Shown here: piece by piece, positions 57,753 through 64,000 of the stretch
Numbering within the stretch: the stretch's first letter is position 1
Layout of the letters: every line of letters starts with the position of its first letter
Assembly: GCF_910589235.1 (NCBI RefSeq)
Contig: NC_060964.1
Location: 5,370,492-5,434,491 of the forward strand
DNA: 64,000 bases
Origin: Vespa crabro
Lineage: Eukaryota; Arthropoda; Insecta; Hymenoptera; Vespidae
Reading direction: 5' to 3'
Translations under genes and position numbers: made by a program
The notes under the pieces: model-generated
Told to the model about the DNA's origin: nothing
Database searches by the model: none
Seen by the model: the letters and a program-made list of their open reading frames with translations, nothing else

Positions 57753-58436
57753 GACCATTTTGCAAGATTCGCGAGACTGTTTCTTTTTTCTTTTTTCTTC
57801 TTTCTGCTCTTTTTTTTTTTTCTTTTTTGTTTCATCGAAATTTCGCTGGTTTCGTGGTCTTCCAACGGCGGTGAACCCAAAAATTTGTCCGATTTATTCG
57901 CGCGAAATTTTCTGGCCGCCCTCGAGCGTAACGGACGTTCCAACGTTTCGAACGAACGCTCTCTGTTCATCCCCTATATCCTCTATCCTCCCATATTACG
58001 ACCGATCGAAAGAAGGAACACGGACGTCCTATTCTCTCATATCGGTTATACGATTTTTACGACAGGTTTCATTACACGGTCGGGATTCGCTTTGTTCGAT
58101 CGTGCTAACGGTAGAATATCAGCTCTGACGTCGAAACGCGAACTACACTTCGACGGCTGACGCTTCGAAAATTTTGTAAGGGCTTTGTATTTTTTGTCGT
58201 TATACGAAAGATATTACGATAGGTACGATATCGAGTACGAGATATGTGTAGATACGTATTATGTAGATCCTTTAATATATACTATACCACTTTTGATTAG
58301 ATTCGTTGAAACGAATGACATCACTGTGAGTAGATTCGAGCCCGATTACGTGACGAGTGCACGCACCCGAGTAATTGTCGCTTCTGGAATCTGTGTATCG
58401 TTTAATATCAAACCTCATACGTGCATGCGTGCATGA
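57753..58436 (+). other. two collinear open frames split by one TGA (unconfirmed)
   Basis: One + frame is open from 57,753, stops once at TGA 58,158-58,160, then stays open to TGA 58,434-58,436, about 226 sense codons in total. After a T-rich start, residues have ordinary composition (LSDLFARNFLAALERNG, then ALFDRANGRISALTS, and after the stop YERYYDRYDIEYEI). A second + frame and part of the - strand are also open over the first half, reflecting local stop-poor CpG-rich sequence. It could be a decayed exon or chance. No family is recognised. Confidence 0.12.
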
Positions 58437-58693
58437 GTTCATGTTTTTGCGTACTCGTGTACGGGCACCGACGGTCTCTCGACGTTGTCACGATCGGATA
58501 ACAACCATCTAGATAACGAAATCGTACGCACACACGACGATTCCGCTCTAATTCTGGTACGATGACCTTTTATCCATTTTAATACGTCGTTAATACTTCC
58601 CATATTATCGCGATTTACGATTTACGATCGAACTCACGGGACGATCATGATCCGATCGTCCTTAAAAATAAGATTTTATTTTCGTGCGGAAAG

Positions 58694-58748
58694 TGGGGTG
58701 AGGGTCGGGGTGGGGTGAGATGGGGTGGGGTGGGGTGGGGTAGGGTGG
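58694..58748 (+). repeat. (GGGGT)n G-rich tract, G-quadruplex pattern
   Basis: About ten runs of 3-4 G, mostly in GGGGT pentamers. Confidence 0.85.
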
Positions 58749-58899
58749 CGAGAACGACACGACAACTCGCGTGCGAAATTCCACGTCGATTCGCGCGTGT
58801 ACAATGCGCGTGAACGTTCGAAAAGAAGAGGGCCGAGAAAGGTGCTTTGGTCTTCCCATGCAAGACTTAATAAGATGCAAGGCATGCATCGTTCGAACG

Positions 58900-58962
58900 C
58901 ATATATAGTATGTACAAGTATATATATATATACATATATGTATATATGTAAGTATATATGCA
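58900..58962. repeat. (TA)n / TATG repeat
   Basis: TA arrays joined by GTA and CATA words. Confidence 0.85.
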
Positions 58963-59154
58963 GGAATGGCGCACGCTAAGAACGCGCGCGTTCAACTATC
59001 AGTATGCACGTCGTGCCACTGCCCGATCATAATTAGCATTTAATTAATTCGACTAATGTGCGAAACACGCTTATATTTACGACGAGGTAAGCCCGCCAAC
59101 TCCTGGAGAAGCTTCCACGTACCTTCTTTCTTCTTTTAATCCACCTACCCCCTT

Positions 59155-59180
59155 CTTCCACACACACACGCACACACACC
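59155..59180. repeat. (CA)n microsatellite
   Basis: CA units with one CG. Confidence 0.9.
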
Positions 59181-59600
59181 TATTCCTGTCACCACCATTA
59201 CTCTCCCCCGGGTGCTCTTATTTACTTATACACCGAATTCAGCTATCGTGGGCACGGACTATGGGAACGCCAACCGATTTCGTGAGTTTGATCGATTTAC
59301 GAGAGACGCTTCGTCCTTCTATACCATTTCTCTCTTTCTTCCCTTTCTTGTCCAGTGAAACTTAATTAATTGCGTTAAATTCGAAGGCGCGACGATGGAA
59401 CGCAATTAATTCTCGAGATTTCGAAGAAGAGTCGGAATCTCCTTTCTTCTAATCGTCGACACGCGATTTCGTTCTTGCAAAAAGGGACGGGATTCTTGCA
59501 GGTGCGATCAAGAAGTCCGGATAAAAGAAAGAGACGGTTGAGTCGAATGGACGAATTAAAATTTCTCGCGAGATTCGATGTTCTTGTCGATTTCGAGAGC

Positions 59601-59637
59601 AAAAGAAAGAGAAAGAGAAAAAGAAAAAGAGAGAGAA

Positions 59638-59667
<30 letters not shown>
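59601..59667. repeat. (GA)n / AAAG microsatellite
   Basis: AAAGAG units, then clean GA. Confidence 0.95.
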
Positions 59668-59668
<1 letters not shown>

Positions 59669-60126
59669 GCGTAAGAGTTCTAGCTTCTCTCGCTACTTCG
59701 TGTAAATACGCGAGACTCTTTCGAGGGATTAGTAAATTGATTCGCAAAGAGTCGATCGACTAACCGGAACACGCACGGAGCACGCACGGTGGACATCCTG
59801 AATTCGACGTTTGATCGATTTACGAGCTTCCGTTGAGGACAAAAAGCCGAATACCTCCCTGTTAATTCGCTGGCCGTGTCGAAAAGCAATTAATTCCGTT
59901 AAAACGTCGAAAAGAATTCGTTCGCAGGCGTTTTGTTAATCGATGCCCGAGGCATTCGCGATGCCGATCAAAGAGAGATTTTCTCACTCTCGAACTCACC
60001 TTCGGTCCGATGCTTTACATCAGATAAAATACGTATAGATAGAGCTTTATAAAGCAGAACGTTGGCAAATGTTTTACAGATCGGCTACTCCCTTTTATCT
60101 GACTATCTCGCTTCCAGATAAAACGT

Positions 60127-60161
<35 letters not shown>

Positions 60162-60162
60162 A

Positions 60163-60198
<36 letters not shown>

Positions 60199-60207
60199 TA
60201 GTAGTAG
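60127..60207. repeat. (GTA)n trinucleotide repeat
   Basis: About 26 GTA units with AATA and GTG interruptions. Confidence 0.95.
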
Positions 60208-60480
60208 GAATGGAACGTGAGTTCGAACATGTCATCGATCGAACACGCGCGGCATCGACCTCGGATACTATTCCCAATCGACCATCGTTGACGTTGGAGA
60301 AAAACTAGACGGTAAACCGAAGGACGGGCTCTCTCCAGCTATCGGCATCTGTGAAAAGCGAGGGTACGAAAGAATAAGAGTACGATCATGTCTTTGGCGT
60401 AGTAACTACGATCTGCCGGCTCCAATCGCTCCTTCTGGAAAAACACGACATACGTGCCTGAAGCCATTGAATGAAGAAGG

Positions 60481-60507
60481 AAAGACAGAGACAGAGAGAA
60501 AGAGAAA

Positions 60508-60549
<42 letters not shown>
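60481..60549. repeat. (GA)n microsatellite
   Basis: GACA and AAAG lead-in, then clean GA. Confidence 0.95.
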
Positions 60550-60550
<1 letters not shown>

Positions 60551-60760
60551 CGCGTGTGAAGGTACCTGACCGCGGTAGGATCAAGCAACCTAACGCGGGA
60601 ACGTGTAAGAGAGCAACGGAACCAACATCACCCACCTCGGCTATTCTATCGGTCTGCCGTTGCAACGCGACTTGCTTTTCTTCGCGTAGAAGAGAGCGCT
60701 GCGAGAGAAGCACGGATAGTTCTTTTCCTCTTCGAATTATTGCCGTCCTTTTCTTTCTTA

Positions 60761-60822
60761 TCTCTCTCTCTCTCTCTCACTCTCTCTCTCTTTCTCTCTG
60801 TTTGTCTCTCTTTCTCTCTCTT

Positions 60823-60862
<40 letters not shown>
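60761..60862. repeat. (CT)n / TTTC microsatellite
   Basis: Long interrupted CT tract of about 100 bases. Confidence 0.95.
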
Positions 60863-61097
60863 GATTCTTGCACTCTCGATGCGTGTCGAGTGGTCTCGCC
60901 TTGCCCTTACCCTCCCCCTCTTTCTCCTTTCCCACTACCTCTCTTGCCACTCGCCAGGACGCGCAAGAAACCAGTTTATCCATATGTTTCGCGATGGGAT
61001 GCCGCGATCTACTGAGAAGAAGGTAGATATCCAGACTCCAAAGCGAACGCTGTAGGCAAGCAAAGAGACTCCTCTGCTAACCGAAATACCCTCTTGG

Positions 61098-61222
61098 TTT
61101 CTATCTTTCTCTCTTTCATCCTTATTTTTTTTTCTTATTCTATTTCTTTTCTTTTCTTTTCTTTTTTCCTTCTTTTTTTTCTGCTTCCCCTATCTTCTTC
61201 TTTTCTATTTTCTTTCTTTTTT
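61098..61222. repeat. T/C-rich tract
   Basis: About 125 bases almost all pyrimidine, ending TTCTTTTTTAG. Confidence 0.85.
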
Positions 61223-61629
61223 AGCTTTTTACCAAAAGGGAATCCTTGGATGAACGAAATTTCCTAAATGGAACGTACGAATTCACATCGGTTACTGACC
61301 GATAATTTCCCAATCAAATCAGTTGTATGGGAATTTAGACAGTATAGTGTGGCAGGGTTCACGCTTTCTTCGAAAGGAATTTCGTTAAAGGCTAATCCGA
61401 CCGAAGTGCTTAGAGAGAAAGAAAACGTTATTGGAGGACACCTTCCTTTTCTATTCGACTTTCTGTTTTTCTTTTTCTTTTTTTCTTTTCCTTTCATTGA
61501 ACGTAGTAATGCAAGAAAAGACGGAAAACCGCGAAAATGCGAAAGGAAAATGTGACTAGGAAAGAATATTGACGGAGAAGGACATCATAGAATGTAGAAA
61601 GAAAAAAGAAGAAGAACATAGAAAGACGA

Positions 61630-61656
61630 AAAGAGAGATAAAGACAGAGAGAAAGA

Positions 61657-61698
<42 letters not shown>
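61630..61698. repeat. (GA)n microsatellite
   Basis: GACA and AAAG lead-in, then clean GA. Confidence 0.95.
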
Positions 61699-61787
61699 AA
61701 AAAAAGCTAGGAGCATGGATTCCATCGCGTCCCGATCGGTTGCTTAGAAGTCTGCTTGCACTCTCGTCGTGCCGCCACGCCGACTCT

Positions 61788-61805
61788 CTCTCTCTCGAGA
61801 GAGAG
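61788..61805. repeat. (CT)n/(GA)n 18-bp palindrome
   Basis: CT units meet GA units at a central TCGA, giving a perfect palindrome. Confidence 0.85.
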
Positions 61806-62381
61806 CTATAAGACATCGAAGATGGAAAGATACCATATAGAAAGGCGGTAAACACCAAGGAGGAGCGTAAGAAGGTGAACAGAGAACCGCATCCTTGCCT
61901 CCGTTCAGTCTTCGTTCTTCTTTTCTCTTCTCTTTCTTTTTCTTTTTCTTTATCTTTCTCTTTCGTGAAGAGTTGGGCTCGGGTAACCTGTTCCACCTGA
62001 TCGTGGTCAGGACGTGGCATATGTCGGTTGCTTACGGCGAGGCCGACGTAATAACGCGCTCGAGGAATTAACGAGAATAAGACCGCGAACGATCTGTCAA
62101 CAAGCACTACCGATGACTCTCGCGTAGTCCTCTTTTCCCCTTTGAGAATGATTCAAGTTCTTTGATCCGCCGCTACGAAATATCCCGTCGACGATCGTGT
62201 TATGCAAATTATTCGACTATGTAACGAGAAACTTTTATGCCATTAGATGTTATGTTCCGTATGGAACGAGACAAGTTAATTCACCTTCCTAAAGTTTATG
62301 CATCGAATAAGTAATAGATGGATAATACGTTTCTATACGAATCGATCGATACCTTTAAGTTAAAGGAACATTAAAGAACTT

Positions 62382-62406
62382 ATCTCTCTCTTTCTTTCTC
62401 TGCCCC

Positions 62407-62446
<40 letters not shown>

Positions 62447-62455
62447 ATCTATCTC
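62382..62455. repeat. (CT)n microsatellite
   Basis: T/C lead-in, C6, then about 35 bases of clean CT. Confidence 0.95.
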
Positions 62456-62753
62456 ATTTTTTCTTCCCAGCTTTCTTCTCGTTCTTTCACCAGCTAGAAT
62501 CTATTTTATTTTCATTATTAACTGCATTCGAGCAATGAATATTTTAGAAATACCTTCCATGAATTTCCTACTTTTTACCCGCGAACGGGGAAACTATATT
62601 CGTAATCATACGCACAGCCTGCGATATTTCTTCGAATTATCAATTATTCGTAAGATCGTTAATAAAACGAGGACTCTCGAATAGGATAGAAATCTCTCTG
62701 GTAGAAACGGATGGAGTGTAGAATTCATCCAGAGTTGAAGTTACAGTTTCATA

Positions 62754-62842
62754 GGTCGGACCGGTCGTTTGGTCGGCCGGTCGGTCGTTCGGTCGTTCGG
62801 TCGTTCGGTCGTTTGGTCGGTCGTTCGGTCGGTTGGTCGGTA
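62754..62842. repeat. (GGTCGTTC)n / (GGTC)n array
   Basis: About 90 bases of GGTC and GGTCGTTC or GGTCGTTT units, all multiples of four. Confidence 0.9.
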
Positions 62843-63150
62843 GTACGATGAGATAGAAAGAAAAAGAGAGACCGGGTAAAAGGTAGATAGAATGCTGCTA
62901 TAGAAAAAAGATAGAAACTAGGACGGAGATGAGTTTAACTCAGTGGAGTCTCGCCTTACTCCGCTCGATTCGTTTCCCTTCGTTCCGTACGTTCTTCGAA
63001 GGAAGTGGGCCACCATACTTTATTTCCTCCTCTTACGTTTCCTTTCCTTATATTCCGCTTTTCCTCATTGGGGATTCCACTTTCCGGTTAGAAAGCGTAG
63101 AAGAAGGATATTCGAATGAAAGAGAAGGAAGAAAGATTGAGATAAAGGTA

Positions 63151-63162
63151 GAGGGAGATAGA

Positions 63163-63208
<46 letters not shown>
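63151..63208. repeat. (GATA)n then (GA)n
   Basis: GATA units, then clean GA. Confidence 0.95.
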
Positions 63209-63210
<2 letters not shown>

Positions 63211-63377
63211 GAGAATGATCATAGGAAGGGGGAAGAAACTTCTGCTAAATTAATTTCCAACGATTTACATATGTCGCCAGTTATCGTTATGATAACAATA
63301 CGTTCACCGCCCAACTACGCTATTCTCAGCTCCACCCTAAGAGGATTTACTCTCGATTGGTAGTGGTTTTTGCTTGA

Positions 63378-63432
63378 GGGTGAGGGGATAGAGAGAAGGA
63401 GGGGGGAGGGAAGAGGCGGGGGAGTGGTGGGG
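63378..63432 (+). repeat. G-rich tract
   Basis: G runs of 3-6 with A-rich spacers. Confidence 0.75.
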
Positions 63433-63670
63433 TCGATTTACGAGAACCGTTAGAGAAGATGTTGCACGATTTCGGTCTCCGCCGTGAACTTTCTGGTAAG
63501 AAAAAGGTTCCTAAAGGAGAGAAGAAAAGTTGTCCCAAAGGGGAATATGATTTGTATCGTGCCCGTCTCGAACGAAGAACGATTTAATCCGATTAATAAG
63601 AAGAGCAGCTTAAAAGAGAAATATTATAATAATAAAGAGATCGTTCCTCGTGATAGGAGAAGGACAACGA

Positions 63671-63674
63671 AAAA

Positions 63675-63708
<34 letters not shown>

Positions 63709-63725
63709 AGGAAAAAGAGAAAGAT
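63671..63725. repeat. (GA)n microsatellite
   Basis: GA array within purine-rich sequence. Confidence 0.95.
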
Positions 63726-63810
63726 TATCTGATCGATCGATTGTTTTGTCGTTTGACAAATGAACATAATAGCTCTTTTCCAACGGTAAATTATGTATCT
63801 TCTCCATTAT

Positions 63811-63812
63811 CT

Positions 63813-63848
<36 letters not shown>

Positions 63849-63862
63849 TTTTTTTCTTTCTC
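63811..63862. repeat. (TTTC)n tetranucleotide repeat
   Basis: About 10 units plus a T run. Confidence 0.95.
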
Positions 63863-64000
63863 TAAATATCTCTTTATCCTTTTCACGTATACGAATAAAG
63901 TAACGAGGGCAAATGATTGAGATCTAATAGAATAAAAATTAGAAATGAATGGATCGAGAAAATCGATGAATAACAATAGTTCGAGTCGACGAAGAATGAA

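Larger units (their letters stand above)
52600..58900. other. gene-less stretch
   Basis: No confident gene. Complex islands are at 52,640-53,000, 53,500-53,670, 54,540-54,790, 55,260-55,650, 56,060-56,330, 57,120-57,400 and 57,840-58,640. AT-rich sequence at 56,340-57,030 has nothing identifiable. Confidence 0.5.
58962..64000. other. gene-less stretch
   Basis: No confident gene. Complex islands are at 58,970-59,110 (with CATAATTAGCATTTAATTAATTCG split across 59,029-59,052), 59,250-59,540, 59,760-60,060, 61,960-62,300 and 62,560-62,740. A minus-strand CCGAAGGTGAGTTCG donor-like site is at about 60,000. Confidence 0.5.

Noticed and set aside
61556..62107. 183-codon minus-strand frame.
   Set aside because: It crosses two T/C-rich arrays giving Ser/Leu and Lys/Glu polymers. 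No conserved motif.
1..64000. tRNA, rRNA or known microRNA genes.
   Set aside because: Scanning for T-loop words, rRNA-like blocks and a few well-known insect microRNA sequences gave nothing convincing. A covariance-model search would be needed to exclude them.
1..64000. Bacterial-type features (operons, CRISPR, integrons, prophage).
   Set aside because: Repeat content, absence of dense genes and splice-like signals indicate eukaryotic nuclear DNA. The tandem arrays have no spacer structure.

Overview
This window reads as gene-poor DNA from a eukaryotic nuclear genome, most likely an insect and probably an aculeate hymenopteran (wasp, bee or ant). The taxon is an inference. It rests on AT-rich but CpG-rich sequence (CGA, TCG, ACG and GCG words are everywhere), a very high load of (GA)n/(CT)n microsatellites, long A/G and T/C tracts, (TA)n arrays and TCG-containing tetranucleotide arrays. 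There is no operon structure, no ribosomal or transfer RNA that I can recognise, no CRISPR array, and no protein family I can name.

Layout. From 1 to about 33,900, simple repeats occur every few hundred bases, alternating with stretches of complex sequence. From 33,990 to 36,060 lies a quieter AT-rich block. From 36,060 to the end the repeat-rich pattern returns, with more tetranucleotide arrays (42.8, 44.5 and 62.8 kb) and G-rich tracts (37.7, 58.7 and 63.4 kb). Most long open frames are simple repeats read through, giving Arg-Glu, Ser-Leu, Phe or Lys polymers, and are not genes. I therefore call no confident CDS. A few open frames of ordinary amino-acid composition, some beside splice-like sites, are recorded as unconfirmed (11.6, 25.0, 41.0, 46.7, 55.7 and 57.8-58.4 kb on +; 24.0 kb on -).

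The strongest single signal is on the minus strand at 24,044/24,045. A pyrimidine tract ending TTTCAG runs directly into GTAAGTACG, so a 3' splice site abuts a 5' splice site. This is the form of a recursive ('ratchet') splice site, as known from very long insect introns. The 78 bases after it form an open, hydrophobic frame ending at a GTGAGA donor-like site, so a small exon is an alternative. Either reading suggests that at least part of this window is inside a long intron of a minus-strand gene whose main exons lie outside.

Several islands of complex, CpG-containing sequence with clustered TAATTA-type cores (14.8, 28.3, 33.5, 50.4, 52.0 and 59.0 kb among others) look like conserved non-coding or enhancer DNA. 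That is a pattern judgement, untested without alignments. Overall the picture is a long intron or gene desert of a developmental-type locus, crowded with microsatellites. I found no clear undescribed multi-gene system.
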